Assembly (NCBI GenBank): GCA_948567375.1
Contig: OX419758.1
Coordinates: forward strand, 4,035,001 to 4,099,000
Length of the DNA stretch: 64,000 nucleotides
Direction: 5' to 3'
From: Lunularia cruciata
Lineage: Eukaryota > Streptophyta > Marchantiopsida > Lunulariales > Lunulariaceae
Below the pieces are notes generated by a model. It was not told the origin of the DNA and searched no databases. It was given only the letters and a program-made list of their open reading frames with translations. The position numbers and the translations under genes are program-made. Position 1 is the stretch's first letter; each line of letters begins with the position of its first letter. Positions 43,886 through 54,411 of the stretch are shown here, one piece after another.

Positions 43886-44219
43886 CATGTTTAGGGTATT
43901 GACTTCACGGTAGGGCCCACCGTCACTTTGCACTGTTTGCACCATCAAGTGTACCGTCAGTGGGACCATTAGGGTTCCAAACCTAGGTCAAGTCCAGGGA
44001 GTATACTTTTGAAGTGTAGCTCCAGAGAGCTCACTTCTTTGATGTTGAGCCTTCGAGTTCCTGGCTATGGTGGATAGAGGCCGGCAAGCGTCACATGGAT
44101 GCTCTATGCTAGAGTGGGTGTGGCTTGACTGTAATCAATGTCCAATTGTTGGCAGTTTATAGAGTGACACATCAAGTACTGATCTGAGTTGAGTTGAGTT
44201 GAGTTGAGAGTGGTAAACA
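43886..44219 (+). repeat. 5' LTR of element C, 5'-truncated
   Basis: Matches 53,170-53,497 from catgttTAGGGTA to GTAAACA. About 220 bp at the start are missing. It includes a short GAGTT pentanucleotide run (44,185-44,207). I see no convincing tRNA primer site just after 44,219. Confidence 0.8.
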
Positions 44220-45446
44220 ATCTGAATACATCAGAGAAGTGAAGTCAGGAGGTAATCGGGTGCAAGAACTTTGAGTGTTGGTGATATCTCAAAGCTCGGT
44301 GGATTGTTGGTAGCTCAATTCAAGTTCAGTTTTTCCCTAGTGTGCAGAAGCTTGTTCAATTGATGTAGATTTGGTAGTAAGGCAGATGGTGTGCGGAAGC
44401 ATTGGCCAATTTTTGAGCAAATAAGGAGCAAATTTCAAGCAGTGGTTGTGATTTTGAGCTTAGGAGGTGAAGGCAGGACCAATTTGTTGTGAGTTGGGCT
44501 CAGAAAGTAAAATTGAAGGTGGAGTTGGGAAGCTATTCTCGTGAATTTGTGATTTGGAGAAACCCATGTTTTCAATTTGGCTTGAGTGAAGAGTTAGTGG
44601 AGGATTTGGCAGTCAGCCAAATTTAGGGTTTACGTCCGATTTTACGTCAGATTTTGGCTGGATTTTATGTTAGATTTTGGCCAGATTTGGAGGACTTTCG
44701 CCAAGTTGGAGGACTTTTGCAAGTTTGGAGGAGTTTTGCCAAATTTTTGAGAAGGTTCAAAGTGGCAAGAAGAAAGGCCTTATTTGGCTGAATTTTGGGA
44801 TTTAGAGGCTTTGAGAGGCTATGAAGGCCTAGAAGGGCCAGCAAGCCATCTTGCTGGCTTGAGGCTAGCTAGTTTAGAGTAGATCTTGGTCATTGGTTGG
44901 CAAAATCTTCCATCTTGCTAGATTGTGCGCAACAAGGTTTGACCCCTAGATCTCTTGTTCCTAGATTGGTGCCCTAGCCAACTGGTCCACCCTCACTTGT
45001 TGTCCAAGTACTTGAGCCACTATTATCTATACACTTGTAGCTTTGGCTAGGAGAGGCAATTTGATCCCATTCTTGGTAGCTTAGAACTTAGATACAAACT
45101 TCTCTTATGTCAAATGTCAAATGGTGGCAGAGTCAATCCCGTGTTGTTTTATAAGATGGAGTGTTTTTGTTTAGATTTCTTGTGATTGGACCCACTCCAG
45201 TCTCGGCTTCTTGTTTATGCACCATGTTTGTGTGAGGTGCCCTGACTTTTGAGCGTTGGTGCTCTGGTGTGCTCTCGGTAGTGAGCTGGAGTGATGACCA
45301 ATCAGACTACCTTTGTTTCTCTTTGGTAAGGCAGGGAGTGATGACCTGCAGACCATGAGAGTGTGAGTTTTGATGGCAGGTTACAGGTTGTCCTTTCCCC
45401 TAGTTTAGTTATCTCGGTTAGAGTTACATTAGTGGATGGTGCTTAG
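44220..45446 (+). other. Leader region of element C
   Basis: No ORF of note. The stretch at 44,590-44,760 has an internally repeated gattttggc/agattttgg motif. The same leader is seen in element D (63,718-63,010, - strand), where gagttagtggaggatttggc is shared at the inner end. A long leader is usual in plant Ty3/gypsy elements. Confidence 0.6.
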
Positions 45447-46500
45447 TTGGTGTTGGCACTTGGTGGTGTTTGGTGGGGAACTTGCGGTTGTAGTTGTGGT
45501 TACTTTGTCACGACGGAGTTCATTGGGGATTCCAGAGGACTTAACCCTGTAGTACGCAATGGGTTTACTCGGAGTGGTGCTCGATATCAGCATGTATCTC
45601 AGGTCCTAGTGAGAGAGGAGATTGACTCTAAGTTGGAGTTTGACATAGGAGCTAATTCAATTGAGAGTGCACTTGGTGTGTCCGCACCGTTGTTGTGGGA
45701 CATGGACAAGATTTAAAGGGCCTCCAAAGGCCTTAGGCGTTACTTTGGTATAGTGGTTACCATTGAGTTGGATGACTTCATCCAAGAGTTTGATAGTTGG
45801 TGTGATTTGCAATAGATGCGGAACCCAACTTTGTTCACACCCTTCATGGTATGGAAGGGGTTGTTTCAACACTTAGAGGGTCCACCGATGGATGACTACC
45901 ATGAGTTTAGGAGAGCTCATTTGGAGGAGATTGAGTTATGGAGACAATATTGGTCTCCAAACTATGTCTCTTTCACTTCAGGCTCAATAGCCAAGAGTAG
46001 ATTGGTTGTACCTACGAGTTCTAGCTTGAGTAGTGTTGGTGGAGCTAGTGGAGGTGCTCTAGTTGGAGATAGTGCTATGGTAGGTAGTAGAGGAGCTCAA
46101 GTTCATGGAAGACAAGGTGGTAGAGGTGGTGGTAGAGGATCTACACGTAGTAGGGGTGCAATACTTGCCCTTACTTCTAATATAGCTATGGCTACTCGGA
46201 TTGAGCAATTGGAGCAGAGATAAGCTAGTATAGCTATTGCTCAAAGGAGAGCAGATTTGGGTGTTGAGACTTCCACCTCATATGCTGGTGATAGAGATGC
46301 TTTGGATTTCATGTGCAAAGCAACACAGGTGGATGCATCCACAGTAGTGAATAGGAGTGCAATACGTGCTCTAGAGCCAAGAGGAGCATCAGTGGAGTTA
46401 GACCCATAGAGAAGAGAGGTTGGGAAACACGTCAGACTTCCCCCGTCTTTCATGCTATCTGAGGCATTGTAGACAACATCCATGGTTCCTAGACGTCCTA
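45447..46500 (+). pseudogene. Gag of element C (zinc-knuckle region deleted)
   Basis: The frame opens at 45,447 and has a capsid-like section LDDFIQEFDSWCDLQ ... LFTPFMVWKGLFQHLEGPP, DYHEFRRAHLEEIELWRQYW (45,760-45,960), then a Gly/Ser/Arg-rich part (GRQGGRGGGRGSTRSRG). Compared with D, about 750 bp holding two zinc knuckles are missing near 46,070. The C-terminal part, with VDASTVVNRSAIRALEPRGA, reaches about 46,410. Stops lie at 45,715, 45,813 and 46,221. Confidence 0.75.
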
Positions 46501-46639
46501 GTGCAGGTGTGGTAGGTGGTGATGGAGTGCATGATGGACTACCTGCTAGTCAACCACCTACTACAACACAGACCAATCTAGCATGATGTTGGGGGCGGCT
46601 CAGCTGATTATGGGGCATCCTTTGTTTTTGGCCAATGAC

Positions 46640-47640
46640 ATGTTTACATTGGGAGTTGACCCAGCCCAAGTGTTCTAGTTGGCTGCCATGCTTTGTGAGA
46701 GTAGGGATGATGCGGTTCCTACTACTAGAGCAGAGGTGGTTGGTAGTGAAACTGAGTTGGTTGAGGAGCATGGATCGGTTTAGCGACCAATGGTTTATGG
46801 TAGGCTATAGCGGCTAGACTGGAGGAGTTGCCAACTAGACCGGCCTTTGAGAGAGCACAGTTCACACTTGGTGTTGTCCTATTAGATAACCAGAGGGGGA
46901 TTTTCTGTTTGGTGGGACCTTCAGGGAAGGTCTATACACCACAAAGAGTCTTGTTAGACTCTGGTGCACGACCCCTTATGTTGGGGAAGGCTGTAGTGGT
47001 TGGTTTGGAGTTATGGAAGATCAATGTGGAGAGGTGTCCATTTCAGATCTAGACATCTCTAGGTGGTGGTTTGACATAGTACATCACACATGGAGAGCTT
47101 GTTGTCCAGGTTCAGCCTGGTCATCCAACTGATAGCTCAGTGGTGAGAGCTCAGGCTATTGCGACATTAGTTGAGTCATATGATGTGCTAGTTGGGGGAG
47201 CAGTGTTATACCCCATGGGTTTCAACATTGACTATTGGGAGGAGATAGCCTCCTATAGACCTGGTTGGCAGTCTGGTGAGGGACGGGTATGTCGCCTACC
47301 AGTATGCTTTAGTAGTGGTAGTCTTGGCTCACTACAGTCCGGAACCATGGCACCATCAGTTTTAGCTTTTAGTGGTGCAGTTTACTTGGCCTGGTGATTT
47401 GTTGGAGGAGAACGCCCATGTAGAGGATACTTCGGTACCAAAGGAGATCACTTGGATTTGGAGTATGAGTGGGATTGTCCCATCCACCTTGGATGTTCCA
47501 TTGTGGAGTTCAAAGGAGGTATTGCAGCAACATGCAGATTGGTTGGTGTAGTAGGCTTGGAGTGGAGCCTTCGTACCATCAGGAGATGAGTGTGAGGATA
47601 AGCCTCCAAAGTCAATTGCTTTGACACCTCTGGATACCAC
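46640..47640 (+). pseudogene. Protease region of element C and linker to the methyltransferase
   Basis: The aspartic protease signature reads VLLDSGARPLMLGKAVV (46,955-47,005), with the catalytic D-S-G-A intact, after FERAQFTLGVVLLDNQRG. The downstream part (47,060-47,400) contains RAQAIATLVESYDVLVGG and VLYPMGFNIDYW. A linker leads to the methyltransferase at about 47,650 (ALTPLDTTLIAWQYAIEG). Frames change several times. Confidence 0.72.
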
Positions 47641-47649
47641 ACTCATTGC

Positions 47650-48640
47650 TTGGCAGTATGCAATAGAGGGGATATGTCTATTGGAGTTGTTCGGTGGGAT
47701 TAGCATCGGACTAGCTACGGTATTATATGCAGGTATACGAGTACAAAGGTACTTGTATGTAGAGAGATGAGACTGCTAGGCGAGTCTCTTGACATCATGT
47801 GCCACACTTGGCCTATTGGTATTTGGAGTTATTACTAATATCAGCAGTCAGAGGTTACCAGAAGGCCCTACCAGCAGACATTTCCTTAATGGGGTCGCAT
47901 GACCTAGAGAGATATGGGCCTATTCACTTGGTGATTTTTGGATGGCCATGTCAAGGACATACACATGTGGGCCATGCTTTGGGTCTTCAAGATCCTTGTT
48001 TTGGTCTGTTTTGGGAGATCTTACGGATACTACAACATCTCCAGGTTCATCAGTCCATTTCTCCAATTTACCTTTTGGAGAATGTTCCTTTGATGAGTGA
48101 TTCTCGCACCTGAGTGGTGGCAAGTACACATCAGGTCCATTCTTGGATGGGACCTGCTGTATTGTTAGATGCAGCTAGAGTGGGATCACGGGCTCATCAT
48201 CTTTGTCTTTGGTGGACAAACCTCTTATCCAAAGAGGTTTTATAGTGTGCTTATGATGGGATTTAGCGACTTGACCACATCCTTGTTGATGACATCTTGG
48301 ATGTTGGGCGTCAATCTCAAACGGTGGTAGTGGCTGATAGGTCACCTATGGCGGTGGTGAACCTAGAGGGACAGCCTAGAGCCGCATTTCCCACACTCAT
48401 GAGTTTCCCAAGCTCTCATGCTTTCCAAGAGGCAGGACCTAGACTTGTTTGGGACTCATAGTTACAATAGTTGGTGGAGCCCAATGCTGATGAGAGAGAG
48501 TAGGTGATGGGTTTTTGCACCGGTATTACCATTGTTCTAGCAGTGTCAAAGGCATCCAGGTGTTAGGTGTTAGGTCAAGCTATGGACCTGAACTGTTTGA
48601 CCTGGATTATGAGCCTTGGCTTGGCAGAGCAGCATAGGAT
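47650..48640 (+). pseudogene. C5-cytosine DNA methyltransferase domain (element C)
   Basis: Motifs occur in the standard order. Motif I, the AdoMet-binding loop, reads LLELFGGISIGLATVL (47,678-47,725) and is followed by YLYVERDETARRV. Motif IV has the catalytic Cys: LVIFGWPCQGHTHVG (WPCQ at 47,943-47,954). Motif VI is YLLENVPLM (ENV at 48,078-48,086). A motif VIII-like stretch reads VLLDAARVGSRAHHLCLWW (about 48,160-48,220). Motif IX/X-like VMGFCTGI and LGQAMDLNCLTWIM lie at 48,505-48,611. The IV-to-VI distance is 44 codons. Order I-IV-VI-VIII-X is not the permuted order of plant DRM enzymes; it resembles DNMT3-type enzymes. One frameshift after motif I and a few stops break it. It lies between protease and RT, where Ty3/gypsy elements normally have nothing. 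It would methylate DNA, perhaps the element's own copies or the target. Confidence 0.8.
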
Positions 48641-48959
48641 GCACATGATAGGCATCACCACTCGGACACTTGTGAGCCTTGTGCCGATCGAGATGATTCA
48701 GGCACATGCCGGGAGCAATGGACCGAGTGGACATGGTATTCTTGGAACACAGCTAGTAGCTACTAGGGAGAGTGGTCTACTTGGAGTCCAGCCAGGTCAG
48801 CGTGGGCTACTTTGATTACACCCTTGGTCCACTTGAGATGTAGCTAGAAGACATGTGGAGCTTGCAGCCAGAGTGGAGGGAGTTTTCACACAAAGGTTGG
48901 GACCTTTAGTGGTCAGGAGCATGACACTATTGCTCCCAAGGGCTCAATGTAGCAGCTAG

Positions 48960-50470
48960 TCAGTACGTCTTCCACTCCTATGACAATTACAGAGGATACT
49001 TGGGAGCTAGATCTTGGACCCAAGCTTACTGGAGAGGAAAGACAGAGGGTTTGGAGGTTCTTGAGGAGTCACAAGAGTTGTTTTGCCTTCAGTATGAAGG
49101 ATTTTGGTGCTCTAAAGGGACTTGGTACACGGATTGAGCTGACAAGCGATACACCAATTTTCTGATTTCCTTATCGATATAGTGATATGGAGAGGACATT
49201 GATTTAGAGCCGGAGTAGTGACCTTTTTGAGGCTAGTTTGGTGGAGATTTCACATGGAGAGTATGCATCAATGACAATGATGCCAACCAAGAAGAATATG
49301 CATGGCAATTACACAAATAGGCGGATGTGTGGAGATTACCGTCCTATCAACCAACAGACCAGGGCTGATTGGTATGCCATGCCTACATCGAAGGAGATTT
49401 TTGATGCAATTGGGCATGCAAAGGTCTTTAGTACTTTGGATCTTCAAACGGGATATCATCAATTGCCAATCAGGGAGGAGCATAAATCCAAGATAACATT
49501 TTGGGCTATTGATCCTCACGGAAAGGATGTGTTATATCAGTGGAGGTTCTTACCGTTTGGGTTGAAGAATGCTCTTGTTGAGTTCTAGAGGGTCATGGAT
49601 AGGATCCTAGCTAGATTGGATTTTGCTTGGTGCTATATTGATGATATTTTAGTCTATAGCACTATTGTGGAGGAGTATGAGAGACTGTTGTTGGAGGTGT
49701 TTGAGAGGTTGAGATCTAATGGACTCAAATTACATCTCGGGAAGTGTAGGTTCTTCCATGAGCAGGTTGAGTATGTGGGTCACACTATCTTCCCTAGAGG
49801 ACTTGGTGTTTAGTAGACCAAGGTGGAGGCTATCGCACATATTCCTCGGCCTACAGATGTGAGCAGAGTACAAGCATTCCTTGGGTTGGCAAACTTCTAT
49901 CACCGTTATGTTAGAGGATTTAGTGCCATTGCCAAGGCCTTGACGAAGCTGACCAAGCTTACACAAGAGTGGTGTTGGGGAGATGAGCAGGAGAGAGCTT
50001 TTGTGAAGCTCAAGAAGAGGTTGACATCTGCTCTTATTTTGAGGAGACCAATCAGAGGGCGGCCATTTCAGGTTCATACTGATTGGAGTATGTTGGGGCT
50101 TGGAGCGGTGCTCACCCAGCATGATGATGAGGGGAAGGAGTTTGTGGTGGCCTATGCTAGTCACTCCAACAATTCAGCAGAGGCAAAGTATAGTTCATAT
50201 GAGGGAGAGTGCTTGGCAACAGTTTGGGCAGTAGCACATTTCCAATGTTACCTATTTGGTAACCCCTTCACTCTCATCACTGATCATCAGCCGTTGAAGT
50301 GGTTGATGGAGTCCGACAAGCTTTCAAGGAAGCTTGCACAATGGGCTCTGATTTTATAGGAGTATGATTTTGTGATTCACAGACTTGGAGTGGTGAACTA
50401 TGATGCAGAGGGGTTGAGTAGAAACCCATGTCCCAGCCAGCAAGATCAGACCCGAGCACGTTGGCATGGT
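48960..50470 (+). pseudogene. Reverse transcriptase and RNase H of element C
   Basis: RT: a linker with LTGEERQRVWRFLRSHKSCFAFS, then RRMCGDYRPINQQTRADWYAMP, VFSTLDLQTGYHQLPI, ITFWAIDPHGKDVLYQWRFLPFGLKNA (split for length: WAIDPHGKDVLYQW) and the intact catalytic CYIDDILVYS (49,631-49,660). The RNase H frame 49,823-50,359 has VQAFLGLANFYHRYVRGF, FQVHTDWSMLGLGAVLTQHD, SYEGECLATVWAV and LITDHQPLKWLM. Stops at 49,165, 49,588 and 49,813 are the main breaks. The insert WAIDPHGKD next to LYQWRFLPFG sets this family apart from the chromovirus and Athila/Tat elements in the window. Confidence 0.87.
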
Positions 50471-52440
50471 GAGACAAATGAGGAGATGATGCCAAGTTGG
50501 CATGCATTGGCCTTTTTGTGTATATTTTTTGAGGCTTTGGTGGTATCTCTCTTAGCGCATCAAGGAGGAGTTATCGAGGTCACAAATCCAGAGAGTGAAG
50601 ATATTGGTATAGTTCAGCGACACATTCATGATGATGTCTTAGTGATGGACTATCTTTGCACAAGTGTTGTGGGTGGCACAATAGGGGCCAGGGAGAGAGA
50701 CCATGTTCCTCAGCAAGCTAGACGGTTCAGATTGGAGGGCAGACATCTTTTGTGTGTATGGGAGGATGGTAGAGTGCGACTAGTATCACTTCCATCTCAG
50801 AGACCACAGTTGGTTCATCATGCTCATGAGGAGCTAGGACATTTTGGAGTAAAGCATACATATAGCTTACTCCAGAGTCATTATTGGTGGCGTGGTATAC
50901 AGACCAAGGTACAACAGTTTGTTGCTAGATGTGTGGTTTGGGACCGAGTAAGAGCATCATTCAATGCTCCTACACCACAGTTACACCCATTACCTATCAT
51001 GGGATTGGGTTACCATTGAAGTTTGGACTTTATTGGACCTTTGACATTGATTGTGAGACATTATCGGTATGTTTTAGTGATGGTGGAGCACTTCTCCAAG
51101 TGGATTGAGTTGGTGGCACTTCCTGACAAGTCTAGTGAAGGGATAACTTACTCGATCCTGGATCAAGTTCTTAGTTATTTTGGTGCACCAACTGATGTTT
51201 TGACTGATGAGGGTATAGAGTTCTTGGGGGAATTTTGGGTCTTATGTGACAAGGCTTTGATTGATCATTGTACTACATGTCGAGATCACCCTGAGGTAGA
51301 TGGCTTAGCAGAGAGAGTGGTTCAAACGGTGAAGAGAGGATTGCAAAAGTATGGTTTGTAGATGGACTATCTTTGCACTAGTGTTGTGGGTGGCACAGTA
51401 GGGGCCAAGGAGAGAGACCATGTTCCTCAGCAAGCTGGACGGTTCAGATTGGAGGGCAGACATCTTTTGTGTGTATGGGAGGATGGTAGAGTGCGACTAG
51501 TACCACTTCCATCTCAGAGACCACAGTTGGTTCATCATGCTCATGAGGAGCTAGGACATTTTGGAGTAAAGCATACATATAGCTTACTCCAGAGTCATTA
51601 TTGGTGGCGCGGTATGCAGACCAAGGTACAACAGTTTGTTGCTAGATGTGTGGCTTGTGACCGAGTTAGAGCATCATTCAATGCTCCTACACCATAGTTA
51701 CACCCATTACCTATCATGGGATTGGGTTACCATTGAAGTTTGGACTTCGTTGGACCTTTGTTATTGACTGTGATACATTATCGGTATGTTTTAGTGATGG
51801 TGGAGCACTTCTCCAAGTGAATTGAGTTGGTGGCACTTCTTGACAAGTCTAGTGAAGGGATAACTTACTCGATCCTGGATCAAGTTCTTAGTTCTTTTGG
51901 TGCACCAACTGATGTTTTGACTGATGAGGGTATAGAGTTCTTGGGGGAATTTTGGGTCTTATGTGACAAGGCTTTGATTGACCATTGTACTACATCTCGA
52001 GATCACCCTGAGGTAGATGGCTTAGCAGAGAGAGTGGTTCAAACGGTGAAGAGAGGATTGCGAAAGTATGGTTTGCAGAGAGGTCACTTTGGAGATTGGG
52101 ATCTCCAATTACCTTGGTTGGCCATGGGCTATCAATTCAGCTGGCAAGCTTCCTTAGCATCCTTCTCTCCTTACTTCCTACTCTATGGACAAGATCCAAA
52201 TTTACCCACAGCCATTCATCGAGATGTTGCTATAGTTTTGGGCTTGGATGACCCAGATGTATGGATGAACGCATGTTCTCATCGGGTAGAGATCCATTGG
52301 AGAGTGATGCCGATGGCCTTTTAGAACTTGGCAATTGCTCAACATAGAGATACTTTACGCTATGCTACCATTTGAGGAGGAGGTTATAGACCCTTGATCC
52401 ATCGATTTCATCTAGGAGACTATGTATATCTACAATAGAT
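50471..52440 (+). pseudogene. Integrase of element C, with duplicated core
   Basis: The zinc-binding domain is HHAHEELGHFGVKH ... CVVWDRV (second Cys mutated to Trp) in copy 1 and CVACDRV in copy 2. The catalytic core has Asp in SLDFIGPLTL, Asp in VLTDEGIEFLG and Glu in VDGLAERVVQTVK. The whole block is present twice (50,645-51,361 and 51,362-52,078). Downstream is the C-terminal region (FLLYGQDPNLPTAIH, 52,160; FHLGDYVYLQ, 52,410) resembling the usual GPF-type module, which joins the PHD-finger region. Stops at 51,017, 51,359, 51,697 and 52,322 break it. Confidence 0.85.
50645..52078 (+). repeat. 717-bp in-frame tandem duplication in integrase
   Basis: Unit 1 is 50,645-51,361 and unit 2 is 51,362-52,078, each starting atggactatctttgcac and ending atggtttg(t/c)ag. 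The length is exactly 239 codons. The units differ by only a small number of substitutions. Element D has one unit (57,651-about 56,935), so the duplication is specific to C. Confidence 0.92.
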
Positions 52441-52480
52441 AGCACCAACGACACTTGATGTTTCGACAAGCCGCACTTTC

Positions 52481-52777
52481 TTGACAGTGCGTGAGGTTTT
52501 GCCATCTGGAGTCCTTGTGTTAGAAGGACGTGATGGTGTTGTTTGGAAGGATCATGTGTGCAATTGTGCACCATATGACCTCCCAAACATTGATGGTACT
52601 ATGGACCCAAGCTTGGCACTTGTACGTGTAGGCTTGAGGTGTATGTTATATGGCTCTTCTGGTGGAGCTACTACTATGTTAGTGTGTAGTAGTTGTTCAA
52701 GAGGATGGTATATGGCATGTATGACTCCTTGTCTCACGGTGGTTCCTCAAGGACATTGGTTATGTCCTAGATGTACT
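52481..52777 (+). pseudogene. PHD finger at the C-terminus of element C's integrase
   Basis: The ORF continues from the integrase tail (TVREVLPSGVLVLEGRDGVV) into a zinc finger at 52,640-52,774: CMLY, then MLVCSSCSRGWYMACMTP, then GHWLCPRC, followed by the stop. PHD fingers have Cys-x2-Cys, Cys-x2-Cys, x4-His-x2-Cys, then Cys-x2-Cys. Here the second Cys is Tyr and the His is Tyr, but element D keeps both and has lost different ligands, so the ancestral domain had all eight. The pattern RGWHxxC-x-TPPL-x5-G-x-W resembles PHD fingers that bind the unmodified H3 tail. It takes the place a chromodomain has in chromoviruses. Confidence 0.8.
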
Positions 52778-52948
52778 TGACCTATAGCTAGTTCATTCTT
52801 TATATGGTATAGATTGCAGACAAGCGACTAACGATGGGGCTCCATGGCACTCAGCCTCTTGATCTTTGCCCATCATAGGGTATACCATATACTTAGCATA
52901 GATGGCTATCTGGAGTTAGAGGGACCTAACCGCCAGCTAGGGGGCGAT
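52778..52948 (+). other. 3' untranslated stretch and polypurine tract of element C
   Basis: After the PHD stop come about 170 bases without an ORF of note, ending in the purine-rich ctagggggcgat (52,937-52,948) directly before the LTR start TGTGGCAC. Element D has the matching tract at 56,022-56,035 (- strand). Confidence 0.7.
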
Positions 52949-53497
52949 TGTGGCACTTTAGAGTCTATGTATGACTTATATGTGAGTTGTGCTTCTATAG
53001 TGTATGATGTTGACAATGATGTATGTTGTGTAGCGATGTATATATGCATGACAACTGTCATGCCATTTGTAGTGTTGCATCTAGATTGCTCGGACACTTG
53101 AGTTCTAGTGATAGTAGTTAGAGTTATCTCATCAATTGCTTAGAGACTACTTTCCAACGGTCAGATTTCATGTTTAGGGTACTGACTTCACGGTGGAGCC
53201 CACCGTCACTTTGTATCGTTTGCACCGTCAAGTGTGCCGTCAGTGGGACCATTAGGGTTTCAGACCTAGGTTGAGTCCAAGGGGTATACTTTTGAAGTGC
53301 AGCTCCAGAGAGCTCACTTCTCTAATGTTGAGCCTTTGAGTTCATGGCTATGGTAGACAGAGGCCGGTGAACGTCACCTGGATTCTCTTTGCTGGAGTGG
53401 GTGTGGCTTGACTGTAATTAGTGCCCAATTGTTAGCAATTTATAGAGTGATCGATCAAGTACTGATCTGAGTTGAGTTGAGTTGAGAGTGGTAAACA
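52949..53497 (+). repeat. 3' LTR of element C
   Basis: Runs from TGTGGCACTTTAGAG to GTAAACA, 549 bp. The second half matches the 5' LTR (43,886-44,219). A TATA-like tatatatgcat lies at about 53,040. Confidence 0.82.
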
Positions 53498-53507
53498 ATC
53501 TGATTAT

Positions 53508-53614
53508 TGTGGCACTTTAGAGTCTATGTATGACTTATGTGTGAGTTGTGCTTCTATAGTGTATGATGTTGATAGTGATGTATGTTGTGTAGTGATGTAT
53601 ATATGCATGACACA
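53508..53614 (+). repeat. Extra partial copy of the LTR start after element C's 3' LTR
   Basis: Ten bases after GTAAACA the sequence repeats the first 107 bases of the LTR (TGTGGCACTTTAGAG ...) and stops at GCATGACACA. Element D shows the same extra copy with the same spacer and end point (55,364-55,467). Confidence 0.75.
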
Positions 53615-54411
53615 TTGTAGAAGAAGGATTTTGTTATTGTATTAACATCATCCTTTTTGGTAGCTTTCACTTCCACCATTTTTGTGGCAAACCAAATTTA
53701 TCTCTTCCATATGGTTTTAGTGGCAGACTATATGGGCCTATAAAATCAATTCCCCATTTCTAGGAGTAGAATGGATCAAACGGGCCATTGGGGTGAAGGT
53801 GTTGGTTGTCTTGTATGTTGACATGCATCACATTGTTTGATGAATCATGGACATTCTTGTATGTGATTGCCACCAATATCTTGTTGTCAAAATTCTGCTT
53901 ACCTTAATTTTTAGGATGAAGTGCCAAGTGTGGGACATGTATCACTCCTACTTCATAAGACTCTAAATAGCAATGAAGAACTTCATTGGCCTCTAATTTG
54001 AATAGGATATACCCCTTGAATTGGTACATACCTATTTTGTGTGATAAACCCCTAAACCCTTTGCTCCAAATTCAAACCTTTGGAACACTACCACATGTGG
54101 AGGTATTGTATCACAAAAGAGTAATGCATCCTTGATTGTCAAAATTTGGAAGATTTCTTCATTTATAATCATGTCAATAAAATCTTTGGCTTGATCATTA
54201 GTTTTTAGCCTAGATAAGAAATCAACATTCTTGTGTTGTATGACAACCTAATGTTGATGTACTAACAACATAAATGGCAAGAATAGGCTGTTCCTATGAG
54301 GAAATGGATTGGCAATGACTAGAAATGAAGATAAAATATCACAATGTCACTAGTTGTCCATTCTTGCATGTTTAACGTCTTGGGTAGAAACCACTCTAAC
54401 AAGAAGGTAGG
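53615..54411 (-). pseudogene. Old integrase/RNase H relic, Athila/Tat-like
   Basis: On the - strand the end of RNase H (QHxVVIQHKNVDFLSRL-like, about 54,240-54,200), then the linker, LESYEVGVIHVPHLALH, C-terminal zinc-binding sequence (YKNVHDSSNNVMH) and KWGIDFIGP (about 53,760-53,735) can be followed in several frames up to PSST at the junction with element C. It corresponds to 24,570-25,220 of element A but is far more diverged. Stretch 54,280-54,411 contains wording like the giant LTR end (gggtagaaaccact) and is otherwise unassigned. Confidence 0.65.

Larger units (their letters stand above)
43886..53614 (+). mobile_element. Element C: Ty3/gypsy retrotransposon with DNA methyltransferase and PHD domains
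   Basis: Layout: truncated 5' LTR (43,886-44,219), leader, gag, protease, C5-methyltransferase, RT, RNase H, integrase (with an in-frame tandem duplication), PHD finger, polypurine tract, 3' LTR (52,949-53,497) and an extra partial LTR copy (53,508-53,614). Element D is a second copy with the same order on the other strand. The methyltransferase and PHD finger are therefore part of the family, not chance neighbours. C carries a gag deletion compared with D and many stops, so it is defective. Confidence 0.85.

Noticed and set aside
44185-44207. GAGTT pentanucleotide microsatellite
   Set aside because: A short run also present with fewer units in the 3' LTR; ordinary slippage within the LTR.
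47650-48640. Fragment of a host methyltransferase gene captured by chance
   Set aside because: It is in the same place, between protease and RT, in elements C and D, on the element's coding strand, with the same flanking linkers.
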